64,000 nt of DNA from Cellvibrio sp. KY-YJ-3 (GCF_008806955.1 NZ_CP031727.1:1-64000), one strand, 5' to 3'; positions 1 to 11,277 are shown, numbered from the stretch's first letter. The notes: generated by a model from the letters alone, not told the origin. Translations and numbers: made by a program.

Positions 1-19
1 GCTTAAACGCGCTGAGCAT

Positions 20-40
20 CTGCCTCTTTTAATGAGGCAG
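20..40 (-). terminator. stem-loop overlapping the stop codon of the EAL gene
   Basis: CTGCCTC and GAGGCAG form a 7-bp stem around a 7-nt loop and include the stop codon at 29-31. No clear T-run follows, so it is a weak candidate for termination. Confidence 0.3.
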
Positions 41-1660
41 GACAGACGACACTTTAGCGACCAGCGTTTTGCGATCAAAGGGTTTTGCGATAAAACCCGA
101 GGCGCCGGTTTTCATACTCTGCACAACTATGTCTTTCTGATTGGAACCAGACAACATAATTACCGGGGTATTTTTAAAAACTGCAGTAGAGCGTAAACGC
201 TTGAGAATTTCCAAACCACTCATCCCGGGCAATTCGATATCAATTAAAATTAATGCGGGACGCAAGGTTCTTAATAGCGACAAAGCTTCCGCACTGGTTG
301 CGGCAGTCACGACTGAAAACCCCTCCTCCATTAGTATTTTGCTTTGAATACGCCGCTGAAAATCATGGTCTTCAATAACTAATACCGTGCCCTGTTTGCT
401 GGCTTTTACCGTCAGGGTTGCCGCATTGGCCTCGGGCAATAACTCGCGCCGCACCCGCTCTCCCCACAGTGTTAACCACTTGGGCAGCGCATCACCCGCC
501 ATGGGTTTGGAAATAAAATAACCCTGGGCATAATCACATTGCGCCGAGCGCACAAATTCCCAATCTTTTTCTGATTCAATGCCTTCAGCAACGACTTTCA
601 TCGACAGCCGTTTGGCGAGGTTCAAACTGGTTTCAAACATCACCCGAATCCTTTGGTCAGCCCAGGCACCGGTGACAAAACTTTTATCAATTTTAAATTC
701 ATCAAACGGAATATCGCGCAGCTGCGCCAGTGATGAATGGCCGGTGCCAAAATCATCAATCGATAATACAAACCGTTTCAAACGCAAACGCGCGAGGGTA
801 TCCAACGTAATCATCGGGTCTTTCATAGCGCGGCTTTCAGTGATCTCCAGAGTGATATCTTTGGTGAGTAAACCGGCATCGGCCATAATTTTTGAAAAAT
901 TATCGGCAAACTCCAGTGACGCCAAATTTTCCATAGACACATTGATCGCCATAGGAATATGCAGTGACAGCGCCTGCCATTTTTTATGCTGCGCCAACGC
1001 CTCGGTCAACACTACGCTCGCTAACTGATCGATAAGGTTATTGTCCTCGGCGACGGGAATAAATTGATCCGGCCCCACCAAACCATCGGTGGGGTGACTC
1101 CAGCGCACCAGCACTTCCACGCAGCTCACCTTGCCAGTTTTTAGCGACACTATAGGCTGATAGGTATTAAACAACTGGCCACCATTAATTGCAGCCGCCA
1201 GGGATTCCGCCGAGTAGTTTTTTAAGCTTGAGGGTATAAATGTAGTTTTCGCACCTAATTGTTTTAACAGCGGTATTATGGCCTCCTGGGTTACGGGTTT
1301 TTGCAGATGCCCAAGAATACCAATGTGTCGGGCCGCAATTAATTTTTCTGCACTGATTAGCATTCGTTCATCCTCACCGCTAATCAGAATAATACTGCCT
1401 TTAAACGATTCAGAATCCAACTGGCGAACAAATTGAATACCATCCATCTCCGGCATATTTAAATCGAGCAATATCAAATCGATTGGCACTGGTGCTTGTC
1501 TCAGCGCATCAAGCCCGCCTTGGGCAGTATCACAACAGGTGACATTGGCAATACCGTTGACATGCAGGATGCGCTGCATAATTTTCAGCATGAATGCATC
1601 ATCATCAATCACCAGGGTATTGATATTGGCGAGATCTACCACACTAGCTTCTTGGTTCAT
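29..1660 (-). CDS. REC-EAL-REC cyclic-di-GMP phosphodiesterase-like response regulator
   Basis: This soluble signalling protein has three parts: an N-terminal receiver domain (acidic DDD near residue 19, phospho-acceptor Asp in LILLDLNMP near residue 66), an EAL-type phosphodiesterase domain in the middle, and a second receiver (LIDIELPG) at the C-terminus. EAL proteins hydrolyse cyclic di-GMP. The signature reads E-V-L instead of E-A-L, while DDFGTG, NVS, EITES and VVAEGIE motifs are kept, so activity is plausible. I place the start at the ATG at 1660, which overlaps the stop codon of the hybrid kinase upstream as ATGA; an in-frame start at 1690 also exists. The coupling suggests that the kinase is the cognate partner. 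Confidence 0.88.
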   Translation of the reverse strand: MNQEASVVDLANINTLVIDDDAFMLKIMQRILHVNGIANVTCCDTAQGGLDALRQAPVPIDLILLDLNMPEMDGIQFVRQLDSESFKGSIILISGEDERMLISAEKLIAARHIGILGHLQKPVTQEAIIPLLKQLGAKTTFIPSSLKNYSAESLAAAINGGQLFNTYQPIVSLKTGKVSCVEVLVRWSHPTDGLVGPDQFIPVAEDNNLIDQLASVVLTEALAQHKKWQALSLHIPMAINVSMENLASLEFADNFSKIMADAGLLTKDITLEITESRAMKDPMITLDTLARLRLKRFVLSIDDFGTGHSSLAQLRDIPFDEFKIDKSFVTGAWADQRIRVMFETSLNLAKRLSMKVVAEGIESEKDWEFVRSAQCDYAQGYFISKPMAGDALPKWLTLWGERVRRELLPEANAATLTVKASKQGTVLVIEDHDFQRRIQSKILMEEGFSVVTAATSAEALSLLRTLRPALILIDIELPGMSGLEILKRLRSTAVFKNTPVIMLSGSNQKDIVVQSMKTGASGFIAKPFDRKTLVAKVSSVLPH

Positions 1661-4572
1661 TTTGTTTTGGATGCACTGCACCCACTCCATTCGTCCACAA
1701 ATATTCTATTGATTAACATCAGCACCTGCTCAAATTCCTGCTCAAAGGCAGCATAGGCAGTGGCCAACTCGATGAACTGTTGATGATTACATTTGTGCTC
1801 AATACATTCGCAAATTTTGCCCAGCTGTAATGCACCCACCGCGCGCGACGAGGATTTAAATTTATGTGCACTACTGGCCAGTGCACTGATATCGGAGATG
1901 CGAAAACTGGTGGCCATTTCTCCTCGCAGCTGTATGGCCGTTTTTAAATAATCCGCTAAAAACTCCATCACCACCTGCTCATCTGCACCAATTAATTCAC
2001 GCAATACATTAATATCCAAATGTATATCCTTAACAGCCGGAGAAGCGGAGCTGAGCTGCGCATCTGCAGCGGTGGAAATAGCAACATTTGGTTCAGCGGA
2101 AAAATAGCGGTCGAGCATATTTTTTAAATCGTGCAGCAGCGCCGGTTTCACCAAATATTCATTGGCACCAAGCTGTTTGCATTTATCCACCTCTTCCCGC
2201 AGGGCATTGGCACTCAAGGCAATAATGGGAATGTTATTGAAGGCGCGATGCGCCGCGCGCACCTTGGCAATCAAACGGTAACCGTCCATGATCGGCATAT
2301 GTATATCGGTTATCAAGAGCGCATAGCGCTCAGCAGTAAGCCGATCAAAAGCCTCTTCGCCATTGCTCACCACATCCACCGCGTAGCCGAGCAAAGCCAA
2401 TTGCCGGGTAATCACTTTTTGATTGGTTTCATTGTCTTCCGCCAAGAGTAATAAACGGTTCTGCGCAAGTGCATCGCTGCGGGCGGGTGGCATAAAATCC
2501 TGTTCGTGATAACCGCGTGTCAGGGGCTTAGCGATTGTGATATGCCCCAAGGCGATATTGATTGCCTCAAAAAAACGGCTGCGCCCAAGACAATTGCCAT
2601 CGATAAAACAATTGCCTTGTTCGTCGCTGCGCAGTTCGCGTCGCTGTCCGCGCCCAATCACCAAACAATGCACACGCGGATTGGCAGGGTGTTTATTAAT
2701 CGCCGCCAGCGCCGGTGAAGACTCAGGAATTTCACCGCACTCATCAATTAATACCAGCCACTCATACTGCGCGTAGTGATGGCGCAACTCGTGCCATTCA
2801 ATCAGTTCCACCGCGGCCACCGGTATAACCACCGCACCGGATGCGGATAAATATTGCCCCCATATAGCAGACAAGCCGGATAGGTCACCCACCACAATGC
2901 ACAGCAACAAACTAAAATTCGGATTGTTCGCGGGTGTTACACCGGTTGCTGCATTTACTAAAAAAGGAATGCGCACCCTGAATACAGAACCTATGTCCAA
3001 GCGGCTTTCCACCACAATTTCGCCCTGCATTAATTCAACCAGGTGGCGCGTAATTGTCAGCCCTAAACCGGTGCCGCCGTAATGGCGGGTAGTGGATGCA
3101 TCGGCCTGCATAAAGGGGCTAAATAATCGCCCCAGTGTTTGCTCCGACATACCAATACCGTTATCGCTAATTGCAAATTCAATAACCATCTCGCCCGCAT
3201 TTTTTGCGTGCACACTTACACTCAACCTCACTTTGCCAAAAGGTTCCGCGCCGGAAGAAAACTTGATTGCATTATTCACCAAATTAATCAGTATTTGACG
3301 CAACCGCAATTCGTCGCCCACCAGCGTTTCTGGCAGGTTGGAATCAATAAAAAGCGATAGCTCGACATTTTTATCCAGCGCCATGCGATCCAGTAGCGAG
3401 CACACTTTTTCAATACTGTGCTCCAATGAAAAGGGCACCGCTTCCAGTTCTAAACGGCCGGATTCTATTTTGGAAAAATCCAGAATGTCATCAATAATGC
3501 TCAATAGTGAATTCGCTGAATCGCGAATAATGTCCACCATTTCAATTTGATAACCTTTCAGACTGGTTTGATGTAAAACATCCACCATGCCGATTACGCC
3601 GCTGATGGGCGTGCGAATTTCATGGCTCATGGTCGCTAAAAAACTGGACTTGGCTTGATTGGCTAATTCCGCTACTTGTTGTGCGTGTTTAATAGCATCT
3701 AATTGTTTTAACTCTTGCTCTGCTTGTTTTGCCTGGGTAATGTCATCCACCACCCCGACAAAAGCCAGCGGTTGTTCCTGCGCATCGCGCAACATGGACA
3801 CCTGCGCTCTAATCCAAATAACACCGCGTGATTTGGTGAGGCTGCGACACTCCAAGGTAAAGCGCGACACTTCATTTTTATAGAGCGCTTTCAACCTGGC
3901 CTGCATAGCAGGATAATCCTCAGGCAATACAATATCCGCCAAGGTAGTGCGCGACATTTCCGCTGGGGCATAACCAAACAGATTGCAATAGTAAGGATTG
4001 GAAAGTAAATATTTTCCATCCAGCGTTGATACCGCAATACCGGTGGCGGCTGCAGAAATAATATCTTTTACCCGATTATGCGCCGCCTGTTCAGAGGCCA
4101 AACGCTCGCGCCGCGCATTTAAATTGTACATTGCCTGATGTGCCAACAGACATAGCGCCTTAACGGTTTCTTCAGCGAGTGTACGCGGCACCTGATCGAT
4201 AACCGCAAGAGTGCCAATTGCAAAACCTTCGGGTGAAATCAGCGGAATGCCCAGATAAAATCGTATGCGCGGATCATTTATCACCAGCGGGTTGCTGGCA
4301 AAGCGCGAATCTTTCGCTGCATCTTCCACCACAAAAGGCGTGACGTATTGGATTGCGTGGTTACAAAATGCAATTTCGCGCGGTGTTTCACGCACATCCA
4401 AACCATAAATCGATTTAAACCATTGCCGGGTTTCATCCACCAGCGTGAGCACGGCAATTGGCGTTTTACAGATGTGTGCAGCTAACCAGGTCAGCTGATC
4501 AAAATCAGCTTCGGGAACTGTATCGAGAATGTCATAAGAATGCAGGCTTCGGAGGCGATGAAATTCATCCAT
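1657..4572 (-). CDS. hybrid sensor histidine kinase (GAF-PAS-HisKA-HATPase-REC-Hpt)
   Basis: This predicted cytoplasmic hybrid kinase has about 971 residues. In order it shows a GAF domain (about 25-165), a PAS domain (about 170-285), a HisKA dimerisation helix with MSHEIRTP, an ATPase domain (N box LVNNAIKFSS, DNGIGM, GGTGLGL), a stretch resembling a degenerate receiver, a true receiver (AEDNETNQK, TDIHMPIMDG) and a C-terminal Hpt domain with SAHKFKSSS. No membrane segment is seen, so the signal is probably intracellular through GAF/PAS. The start chosen is the ATG at 4572, which has AAGAG nine bases upstream; a TTG at 4581 is the alternative. It is translationally coupled to the EAL response regulator. 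Confidence 0.9.
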   Translation of the reverse strand: MDEFHRLRSLHSYDILDTVPEADFDQLTWLAAHICKTPIAVLTLVDETRQWFKSIYGLDVRETPREIAFCNHAIQYVTPFVVEDAAKDSRFASNPLVINDPRIRFYLGIPLISPEGFAIGTLAVIDQVPRTLAEETVKALCLLAHQAMYNLNARRERLASEQAAHNRVKDIISAAATGIAVSTLDGKYLLSNPYYCNLFGYAPAEMSRTTLADIVLPEDYPAMQARLKALYKNEVSRFTLECRSLTKSRGVIWIRAQVSMLRDAQEQPLAFVGVVDDITQAKQAEQELKQLDAIKHAQQVAELANQAKSSFLATMSHEIRTPISGVIGMVDVLHQTSLKGYQIEMVDIIRDSANSLLSIIDDILDFSKIESGRLELEAVPFSLEHSIEKVCSLLDRMALDKNVELSLFIDSNLPETLVGDELRLRQILINLVNNAIKFSSGAEPFGKVRLSVSVHAKNAGEMVIEFAISDNGIGMSEQTLGRLFSPFMQADASTTRHYGGTGLGLTITRHLVELMQGEIVVESRLDIGSVFRVRIPFLVNAATGVTPANNPNFSLLLCIVVGDLSGLSAIWGQYLSASGAVVIPVAAVELIEWHELRHHYAQYEWLVLIDECGEIPESSPALAAINKHPANPRVHCLVIGRGQRRELRSDEQGNCFIDGNCLGRSRFFEAINIALGHITIAKPLTRGYHEQDFMPPARSDALAQNRLLLLAEDNETNQKVITRQLALLGYAVDVVSNGEEAFDRLTAERYALLITDIHMPIMDGYRLIAKVRAAHRAFNNIPIIALSANALREEVDKCKQLGANEYLVKPALLHDLKNMLDRYFSAEPNVAISTAADAQLSSASPAVKDIHLDINVLRELIGADEQVVMEFLADYLKTAIQLRGEMATSFRISDISALASSAHKFKSSSRAVGALQLGKICECIEHKCNHQQFIELATAYAAFEQEFEQVLMLINRIFVDEWSGCSASKTK

Positions 4573-4741
4573 TAGTGGCAACTCTTAATAAAGCCAAGTG
4601 AACTGATACTAGCACAGGCCAGTGAGATAGCTTTGCTTAGGCCGAAATATCAAGAGCTATGCAATTTATATAACCGCGAATTTAAAAAATACGAATCGAA
4701 TGCAGGAAATTATTAATTGATGCGCCAAATAGTGCGCTCAG

Positions 4742-4769
4742 TTGCCCAGCTTCATTCCTCACCTATACT
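4742..4769 (+). promoter_or_regulatory. sigma70-type promoter of the HDOD gene
   Basis: TTGCCC (4742-4747) and TATACT (4764-4769) are separated by 16 bases. Transcription would start near 4776. This places the far-upstream in-frame TTG at 4717 outside the transcript and supports the ATG at 4810. Confidence 0.55.
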
Positions 4770-4809
4770 GAGAAAAATAAAAGCTGCAGCTAGCTGCCGG
4801 GAAAAGTTG

Positions 4810-5649
4810 ATGGATAATATTGCCGATAGAGTCAGTGAAAATATCATCACCGCCATTAAATGTGATCAACTGGTGTTACCTACACTGCCGGAAGTGGCGC
4901 TACGCGTGCGCGAAGTGGCCGATGACCCGACGGCGGATATTGAGAGTTTGGCGAATGTGATTAGCTGCGATCCGGCGCTGAGTGCGCGCTTGATTCGGGT
5001 TGCCAACAGCCCCTTACTGCGCGCCGGGCGACCAGTCGATAATTTAAATAATGCACTGATGCGCTTGGGCATTGAATACGCGTGCAATATTGCCACCAGC
5101 CTCGCGATGGAACAGATGTTCCAATCCACTTCGGACATTATTGATATGCGCATGCGCGATGTGTGGTTTAGCTCCAGCGAAGTGGCGGCTGTCAGTCACG
5201 TACTGTGCAAACACTACACCAAGCTGCGTCCGGATCAGGCAACACTAGCCGGCATTATCCATAAAATTGGTGTGCTACCCATTCTCAGTTATGCAGAAGA
5301 AAATCCAACGCTGTTAAATGACAGTATCACGCTGGATAAAGTGATAGAAAAAATTCACGGGCCGATTGGTAGCCTGATTTTAAAAACCTGGGGTTTTAAT
5401 AAAAACCTGGCGAGCATTCCAGAAGATCACTTGAAATTTTATGCGCAGAAATCGCAACCCGACTACGCCGATTTAGTGACAGTAGCCGTATTGCAGTGCG
5501 ATTTTTTTAGAGACAACAGAATTTCTGCGTTGGATTTTTCCAGCATTCCCGCGTTTGATCGTTTGGGGTTGGACCCGAATATTGATATTGGCGAATCCAA
5601 AGTCCTCGCCGCTGAATTGGAAGCGGCGGTGGATCTGTTGCGCACTTAA
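4810..5649 (+). CDS. HDOD domain signalling protein
   Basis: The protein has about 279 residues and consists almost wholly of an HDOD domain (LPTLPEVALRVREVADDP, then ISCDPALSARLIRVANSPLL). HDOD proteins are non-catalytic relatives of HD phosphohydrolases that act as scaffolds in bacterial signalling, often near cyclic-di-GMP genes as here. The ATG at 4810 was chosen because GGGAAAAG precedes it and a good promoter lies just upstream. It is divergent from the kinase/EAL pair, so a shared signalling role is an inference from position only. Confidence 0.87.
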   Translation: MDNIADRVSENIITAIKCDQLVLPTLPEVALRVREVADDPTADIESLANVISCDPALSARLIRVANSPLLRAGRPVDNLNNALMRLGIEYACNIATSLAMEQMFQSTSDIIDMRMRDVWFSSSEVAAVSHVLCKHYTKLRPDQATLAGIIHKIGVLPILSYAEENPTLLNDSITLDKVIEKIHGPIGSLILKTWGFNKNLASIPEDHLKFYAQKSQPDYADLVTVAVLQCDFFRDNRISALDFSSIPAFDRLGLDPNIDIGESKVLAAELEAAVDLLRT

Positions 5650-5670
5650 TTCAGAAAAGAGTTGAAGCAA

Positions 5671-5698
5671 CGCGCACCACAATCAGTGCGCGCTTTTT
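5671..5698 (+). terminator. rho-independent terminator after the HDOD gene
   Basis: CGCGCAC and GTGCGCG form a 7-bp GC-rich stem with an 8-nt loop, followed by CTTTTT. It overlaps the 3' end of the convergent dehydrogenase gene. Confidence 0.65.
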
Positions 5699-7275
5699 CC
5701 ATCCACCAAACGGGTTAATTGCAGCGGATTATTGTCTTGCAGTTCCGGGGGCAACAACGCCGCTGGCAAATCCTGATAACACACCGGGCGCAAAAAACGC
5801 TCCAGTGCCGCAGAACCTACGGAGGTGGCGCGCACATCCGTAGTGGCAGGCCAGGGGCCGCCGTGCACCATCGCATGACAGACTTCCACACCCGTCGGCC
5901 AACCATTGGCGAGAATACGCCCGGCTTTGCGCTCAAGCAGCGGCAAGAGTTTACGCGCGAAAGGTAAATCGGCGTCTGCCAACTGCAGGGTCGCGGTTAA
6001 CTGCCCATCCAAATGACTCAATACACTAATCAGTTCTTGTTCATCGCGACAGCGCACCAACAGCGAGGCCGCGCCAAACATTTCTTCATGCAAATTGGCG
6101 TTGGTTAAAAAAATCTCCGCACGGGTTGCATAAAGCGCCGCACGGCAAGTATTGGGGGCAGAAGAGCTTTGGCCCCGTGCCAAGGTTTGCACTTGTTTGC
6201 TGCCGGCGATGCAGGCAGTGCTGTGCTCGTAGGCATTGTGAATGCCGGGGCTGAGCATAGTCTGGGCAACAGAGTCTTGCAGTGCCGCACTCGCTGCGGC
6301 AATAAAACTGTCCAATGCAGGGCTATCCAGCGCCAACAATAAACCAGGGTTAGTGCAAAATTGCCCCGCGCCCATGGTGAGTGATGCGACAAACTGGCGC
6401 CCCAATTCATCGCCCTTTTCACTCAGGGCGCCCGGCAATAACACCACGGGATTGAGTGCACTTAATTCACCGTAAAACGGAATGGGCTGCGGCCGCGACT
6501 GTGCGATACGCATCAGCGCAATACCACCCGCGCGCGACCCGGTAAAACCAACGGCCTGAACCAGTGGATGTGCCACCAGCGCAGCGCCCACTTCGGCACC
6601 GGCACCAAAAATGAGCGAGAACACACCCTCGGGCAAATCGCATTCAGCGACAGCTTTTTGAATCGCATGCCCTACCAATTCTGAAGTACCAGGGTGCGCC
6701 GAATGGCCTTTTACAATCACCGGGCAACCCGCAGCCAAAGCGGAAGCGGTATCGCCACCGGCCACTGAAAACGCCAATGGAAAATTACTTGCACCAAATA
6801 CCGCAACAGGCCCGAGCGGAATACGACGCTGGCGCAAATCGGCACGCGGTAGCGGTTTACGCTCCGGCTGGCGCGGGTCGATACGCGGCTGATTTTGTTC
6901 ACCCGCTTGAATGGTCGCGGCAAACAAACGCAATTGATTACAAGTGCGCCCGCGCTCACCTTCCAAACGCGCTTTGGGCAAACCCGTCTCGGCCATGGCG
7001 CGCTCAATTAACTGATCACCAATCGCTTCGATATTGCGCGCAATAGTTTCCAGAAAATTCGCGCGTACCGTTGGCAGGGTAGCGCGATAGCTATCAAACG
7101 CCTGCTCCGCCAACTGACAGGCACGCGCCACATCATCCGCACTACCTAAATGATAAGCCGGCTGGAGCTGTTCACCGGTTGTGGGGTTAATGGCGTACAA
7201 GGTGCCTTTGCTACCCGCCACTTGTTGCGCGCCGATTAACAAATTTCCTGTTAACAATTGTCCGCTTGATTTCAT
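5683..7275 (-). CDS. 2,5-dioxopentanoate (2-oxoglutarate semialdehyde) dehydrogenase
   Basis: This is an aldehyde dehydrogenase of 530 residues, the length of the NADP-type subgroup that oxidises 2,5-dioxopentanoate to 2-oxoglutarate. Visible motifs are the cofactor-binding [10 protein letters not shown], the catalytic Glu in [10 protein letters not shown] and the catalytic Cys in [10 protein letters not shown]. The C-terminal GGPWPATTD is typical of this subgroup. It is the last gene of the galactarate operon, 11 bases after kdgD, so it would feed carbon from galactarate into the TCA cycle. AAAGG precedes the ATG. Substrate assignment rests on the family and on the kdgD neighbour. Confidence 0.9.
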   Translation of the reverse strand: MKSSGQLLTGNLLIGAQQVAGSKGTLYAINPTTGEQLQPAYHLGSADDVARACQLAEQAFDSYRATLPTVRANFLETIARNIEAIGDQLIERAMAETGLPKARLEGERGRTCNQLRLFAATIQAGEQNQPRIDPRQPERKPLPRADLRQRRIPLGPVAVFGASNFPLAFSVAGGDTASALAAGCPVIVKGHSAHPGTSELVGHAIQKAVAECDLPEGVFSLIFGAGAEVGAALVAHPLVQAVGFTGSRAGGIALMRIAQSRPQPIPFYGELSALNPVVLLPGALSEKGDELGRQFVASLTMGAGQFCTNPGLLLALDSPALDSFIAAASAALQDSVAQTMLSPGIHNAYEHSTACIAGSKQVQTLARGQSSSAPNTCRAALYATRAEIFLTNANLHEEMFGAASLLVRCRDEQELISVLSHLDGQLTATLQLADADLPFARKLLPLLERKAGRILANGWPTGVEVCHAMVHGGPWPATTDVRATSVGSAALERFLRPVCYQDLPAALLPPELQDNNPLQLTRLVDGKSAH

Positions 7276-7286
7276 AACAGTAACCT

Positions 7287-8201
7287 TTATTGAATACGCG
7301 CAATCAGCGTTTTTAATTCCGCCATTTCTGCGTCGGTTAAATCCGTGAGCGGTGTGCGCACCGGGCCAGCGTCGCGCCCGACTAATTTCATGCCCGCTTT
7401 CACAATCGATACCGCGTAACCCTGTTTGCGATTGCGAATATTGATGTAGGGCAATACAAATTCATTCAGCGCCGCATAGACTTTGGTGTAATCGCGCGCG
7501 CGCACTGATTTATAAAAATCCAACGCAAATTCAGGCGCAAAATTAAAAATCGCCGAGGAATAAGTAGTCACACCCATTTCCAGGTAAGGCAACGCAAAGG
7601 TTTCGGCGGTGGGCAAACCGCCGATGTAGGTGAGGCGATCACCGAGGCGTGCGTAAATGCGGGTCATTAATTCGATATCGCCGATGCCGTCTTTATAGCC
7701 GACTAAATTGGGGCAGCGCTCAGCCAAACGCTCCAGCTCTACTTCATCCAAACGCTGGTTAGCGCGGTTGTAAACAATCACACCCAGCTTGGTGGATTTA
7801 CAAATTGCCTCAACATGTGCGGCAACACCATCTTTGGCCGCTTCGGTCAAATAGGGTGGCAGCAATAAAATACCATCAGCACCGGCTGCTTCCGCTGCTT
7901 GGCAATATTCAATCGAGACGGCGGTGCCGCCACCAGCGGGCGCAATTACCGGAATATGTTTGGTTTCTTCCACCGCGGCGCGCACCACACGGTCCACTTC
8001 TTTTTGCGTCAGCGAAAAAAATTCACCGGTGCCACCAGCGGCAAACATCGCCGCCGCATCGTGTTTAAACAGCCAATTCAAATTGGCGCGATAGGCATCT
8101 TCATCAAAAGACAAATCGCTCGCTTTAAAATGGGTGACGGGAAAAGAAAGCAAACCGCTGCCAACTATTTGGGCAAATTCTTTAGGTGAATAACGAGTCA
8201 C
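7287..8201 (-). CDS. kdgD: 5-dehydro-4-deoxyglucarate dehydratase
   Basis: This member of the dihydrodipicolinate synthase/N-acetylneuraminate lyase family has about 304 residues. KdgD dehydrates and decarboxylates 5-dehydro-4-deoxyglucarate to 2,5-dioxopentanoate. The Schiff-base Lys is in [10 protein letters not shown] and the conserved Tyr in VIVYNRAN. The best start is the GTG at 8201: it has GGAG nine bases upstream and gives the usual family length, whereas an upstream in-frame start at 8255 lacks a good ribosome site. Product and substrate fit the flanking garD and semialdehyde dehydrogenase genes. Confidence 0.92.
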   Translation of the reverse strand: MTRYSPKEFAQIVGSGLLSFPVTHFKASDLSFDEDAYRANLNWLFKHDAAAMFAAGGTGEFFSLTQKEVDRVVRAAVEETKHIPVIAPAGGGTAVSIEYCQAAEAAGADGILLLPPYLTEAAKDGVAAHVEAICKSTKLGVIVYNRANQRLDEVELERLAERCPNLVGYKDGIGDIELMTRIYARLGDRLTYIGGLPTAETFALPYLEMGVTTYSSAIFNFAPEFALDFYKSVRARDYTKVYAALNEFVLPYINIRNRKQGYAVSIVKAGMKLVGRDAGPVRTPLTDLTDAEMAELKTLIARIQ

Positions 8202-8294
8202 GATGTATCGCTCCGGTAGTGGATAGTAGAAGCAAATTTTCACACCGCAACCCATACCGGTAAAGATTAATTGCTGACTGGGTTAATACGGTTT

Positions 8295-8308
8295 TTGTAT
8301 TGATACAA
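8295..8308. promoter_or_regulatory. palindrome between garD and kdgD, possible GntR-type operator
   Basis: TTGTAT and ATACAA are perfect 6-bp arms around TG, in the 125-base gap between garD and kdgD. The shape resembles operators of FadR-subfamily GntR regulators. A partial echo (GTATTGATA) occurs near 11411 upstream of the permease gene. No GntR gene lies in the window. Confidence 0.35.
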
Positions 8309-8326
8309 GGTAGGAAAAATAAAATA

Positions 8327-9874
8327 TCAAGTCACAGGCGCAGGGTTAAATAACACCAGCGAATTGTGCAATTTCCACTGCTCCGCCCAGGTTTTTTTGC
8401 CGCTGGCCACATCGAGCATTAACTGAAAAACTTCCCAACCCATTTCTTCAATGGTTTTTTCACCGTCGGCAATACGACCGGCGTTTACATCCATCAAATC
8501 GTGCCAGCGCCGCGCCAGATCAGTGCGGGTTGCTACTTTAATCACCGGGCATTCTGCCAAACCATAGGGTGTACCGCGCCCGGTAGTAAAAATATGCAAA
8601 TTCATGCCGGCCGCTAATTGCAATGTGCCGCAAATAAAATCACTCGCCGGTGTGGAGTTGTACACCAAACCATGGGGAATTTTTTTATCGCGCAAACGCT
8701 CACCGGGCGAGAGCACACCGACAATGGGCGACGAACCGGATTTAACAATCGAACCCATGGCTTTTTCCACAATATTGGAGAGGCCACCTTTTTTATTGCC
8801 GGGAGTAGTATTCGCACTGCGATCCACCATGCCTGCGGCGAGATAATCGTCGTACCACTGCATTTCATTAATAATGCCTTGCGCAACTTCCGCAGTGGCA
8901 GCGCGCGAGGTTAATTGATCGATGCCATCGCGCACTTCGGTATTTTCCGAAAACATTACCGTCGCACCAGCGCGCACTAATAAATCCGCGGCAAAACCTA
9001 ATGCAGGGTTAGCGGTAATGCCAGAGAAAGCATCGCTGCCACCACACTGCATACCCACTACCAATTCAGAGGCGGGGCAAGTTTCGCGCTGGCGTTTGTT
9101 CAAGCGTATTAAATGCGTTTCGGCCTGACGCATAATCGATTCGATCATGCTCATAAAACCCACGTGCTGTTCGTCTTGCAGGCAGACCACTTGCGGGCCA
9201 TCAACCAGCGTGGCGGGGATGGTTTCCGGTGGCATTAAGCGTGCGGGCTGCATTTTTTCGCAGCCGAGGCTGACAATCATTACCTCTCCACCAAAGTTGG
9301 GGTTGAGTGCAATATTGCGCAGGGTGCGAATAGGAATCGGCGCGTTGGGTGCGTCAATCGCCACGCCGCAACCATAGCTGTGTGCCAAACCCACCACACC
9401 ATCCACGTTGGGATATTTTGGCAATAATTCTTCACGAATGCGTTTCACCGCAAACTCAACCACCCCGGCAACACATTGCACGGTTTGGCTAATCGCTAAA
9501 ATATTACGCGTGCCTACGCTGCCATCGGCATTGCGATAACCTTCAAAAGTAAAACCGCTAAGCGGTTCCCCCACTTCACCTGCGCGAGTAGCGATGGGTA
9601 AATTTTCCAGCCCCAACGCAGCGGGCATTTCCAACAAATTTTCATTGACCCAAGCGCCCGCATTAATCGTTTCTTTGGCGCGACCAATCACTACGTTGTA
9701 GCGAATAACCGCATCACCTTTGGCGATGTCGCACAGCGCTACTTTGTGCCCCTGCGGAATATTTTCGCTAAGCGATAACCCTGTTGCCACTTCAGTTCCC
9801 GCAGGCAAACCACCGGCAGTCACCACTACCGCAACGTTATCGGCCGGATGTATTTTGATAAGCAGTTGGGACAT
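8327..9874 (-). CDS. garD: galactarate dehydratase
   Basis: This 515-residue enzyme closely follows E. coli GarD as I remember it, including an N-terminal SAF-like domain, [19 protein letters not shown]-like [18 protein letters not shown] and the C-terminal NPAPVT. GarD dehydrates galactarate (mucate) to 5-dehydro-4-deoxyglucarate, the substrate of KdgD. GAGG precedes the ATG. It lies 33 bases after the permease gene, so transport and first step are likely co-transcribed. Galactarate would come from oxidised galacturonate released by the pectinases next door; no uronate dehydrogenase is seen in the window. Confidence 0.93.
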   Translation of the reverse strand: MSQLLIKIHPADNVAVVVTAGGLPAGTEVATGLSLSENIPQGHKVALCDIAKGDAVIRYNVVIGRAKETINAGAWVNENLLEMPAALGLENLPIATRAGEVGEPLSGFTFEGYRNADGSVGTRNILAISQTVQCVAGVVEFAVKRIREELLPKYPNVDGVVGLAHSYGCGVAIDAPNAPIPIRTLRNIALNPNFGGEVMIVSLGCEKMQPARLMPPETIPATLVDGPQVVCLQDEQHVGFMSMIESIMRQAETHLIRLNKRQRETCPASELVVGMQCGGSDAFSGITANPALGFAADLLVRAGATVMFSENTEVRDGIDQLTSRAATAEVAQGIINEMQWYDDYLAAGMVDRSANTTPGNKKGGLSNIVEKAMGSIVKSGSSPIVGVLSPGERLRDKKIPHGLVYNSTPASDFICGTLQLAAGMNLHIFTTGRGTPYGLAECPVIKVATRTDLARRWHDLMDVNAGRIADGEKTIEEMGWEVFQLMLDVASGKKTWAEQWKLHNSLVLFNPAPVT

Positions 9875-9906
9875 GACAAAACCTCGTAAAAAATCGGCAC
9901 CGAAAA

Positions 9907-11277
9907 TTAATTAACCGGCTCACTAGTAATAGATTTACTCAGGGTGATGCGTTTTATTTCGCCCACCACAAACAGGTAACTAATAATAACTATCGCCGCA
10001 TGGGCGCCCACATAAGCCAGCGCACCAGCAAAGGAGCCGGTGCTATGCACTATGTAACCAATCACAATCGGCGTAACAATTCCTGCCGAATTGCCAAAAG
10101 TATTAAACAAACCACCGGAGAGCCCGCCCGCTTCCTTGGGTGAGGTATCTGCCACCACTGCCCAGCCCAAAGCGCCCACGCCTTTGCCAAAAAAAGCGAG
10201 CGACATAATCGCAATAATTAGTACATCGGTATCCACATAATTACAGGCAATCATGGAGGTGGACATCAACATGCCGAGCACAATGGGCAGCTTGCGCGCC
10301 ACCGTTAATGAGTAACCTTTTTTTAGTAGTCGATCCGAAAACCAACCGCCGGATATGCCACCCAGAAAACCGGCAATCGCCGGTAGCGATGCTAAAAAAC
10401 CGGCCTGCAAAATATTCATGCCGCGCTCCTGCACCAAATACAGCGGGAACCAGGTTAAAAAGAAATAGGTGAGCGCGTTAATACAATACTGACCAATGTA
10501 CACACCGAGCAGCATGCGCGAACTTAATAATTCTTTGATGCAGGCAAAGGTATTAACGCTCGCTGTATGCTGATTGCTGCGGCCACTGTCCAAGTCAACC
10601 AACGCGCCGCCCTGTGATATGTAATCCAACTCACTCGCACTCAGTGCCGGATGCTCTTTGGGGCTATAAATCACCTTGCGCCACACAAGCGCCAGCACAA
10701 TACCCAGCACGCCCATAAAAAAGAAAATACTCTGCCAGCCGAAGGAGTAGACCATCCACCCCATTAAGGGAGCAAAAGCGACAGTGGCAAAATATTGTGC
10801 AGAATTAAAAATAGACGCGGCTAAACCGCGCTCGTGAGTGGGAAACCACGCGGAGGTAATACGGCTATTACCCGGGAAGGCAGGTGCCTCAGCGGCGCCC
10901 ACCAATAAGCGCAAGACAATTAACAGCAACAGCGCCGCACCACCGCTAACAAAACCGACAAACCCCTGCAGCAACGTAAACAGCGACCAGAGAAAAATAC
11001 TGAAAAAATAGGTGGTTTTGGAACCGAATTTATCCAGCAGCCAACCCCCAGGTAATTGCGCCAATACATAGGACCAGGCGAAGGCAGAAAATACATAACC
11101 CATTTGCAGCGAGGTGAGACCAAGGTCTTTGGCAACATCCGGCCCGGCAATCGCAATGGTTGCGCGATCGGCGTAATTAATGGTGGTAACAATAAACAGC
11201 ATCGCCAGAATGCCCCAGCGGGTACGCGATGCCGCCGCAATCTTGCTGGTGGAACTAAGCACTGGTGCGCTGCCCAT
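9907..11277 (-). CDS. garP: galactarate/glucarate permease, MFS (ACS family)
   Basis: This inner-membrane carrier of 456 residues has about 12 hydrophobic segments. NYADRAT near the first segment, [22 protein letters not shown] and the terminal VVGEIKRI match the GarP/GudP hexarate:proton symporters. It is the first gene of a four-gene minus-strand operon with garD, kdgD and the semialdehyde dehydrogenase. GAGAGG precedes the ATG. GudP and GarP cannot be told apart by eye; galactarate is preferred because GarD follows. Confidence 0.87.
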   Translation of the reverse strand: MGSAPVLSSTSKIAAASRTRWGILAMLFIVTTINYADRATIAIAGPDVAKDLGLTSLQMGYVFSAFAWSYVLAQLPGGWLLDKFGSKTTYFFSIFLWSLFTLLQGFVGFVSGGAALLLLIVLRLLVGAAEAPAFPGNSRITSAWFPTHERGLAASIFNSAQYFATVAFAPLMGWMVYSFGWQSIFFFMGVLGIVLALVWRKVIYSPKEHPALSASELDYISQGGALVDLDSGRSNQHTASVNTFACIKELLSSRMLLGVYIGQYCINALTYFFLTWFPLYLVQERGMNILQAGFLASLPAIAGFLGGISGGWFSDRLLKKGYSLTVARKLPIVLGMLMSTSMIACNYVDTDVLIIAIMSLAFFGKGVGALGWAVVADTSPKEAGGLSGGLFNTFGNSAGIVTPIVIGYIVHSTGSFAGALAYVGAHAAIVIISYLFVVGEIKRITLSKSITSEPVN

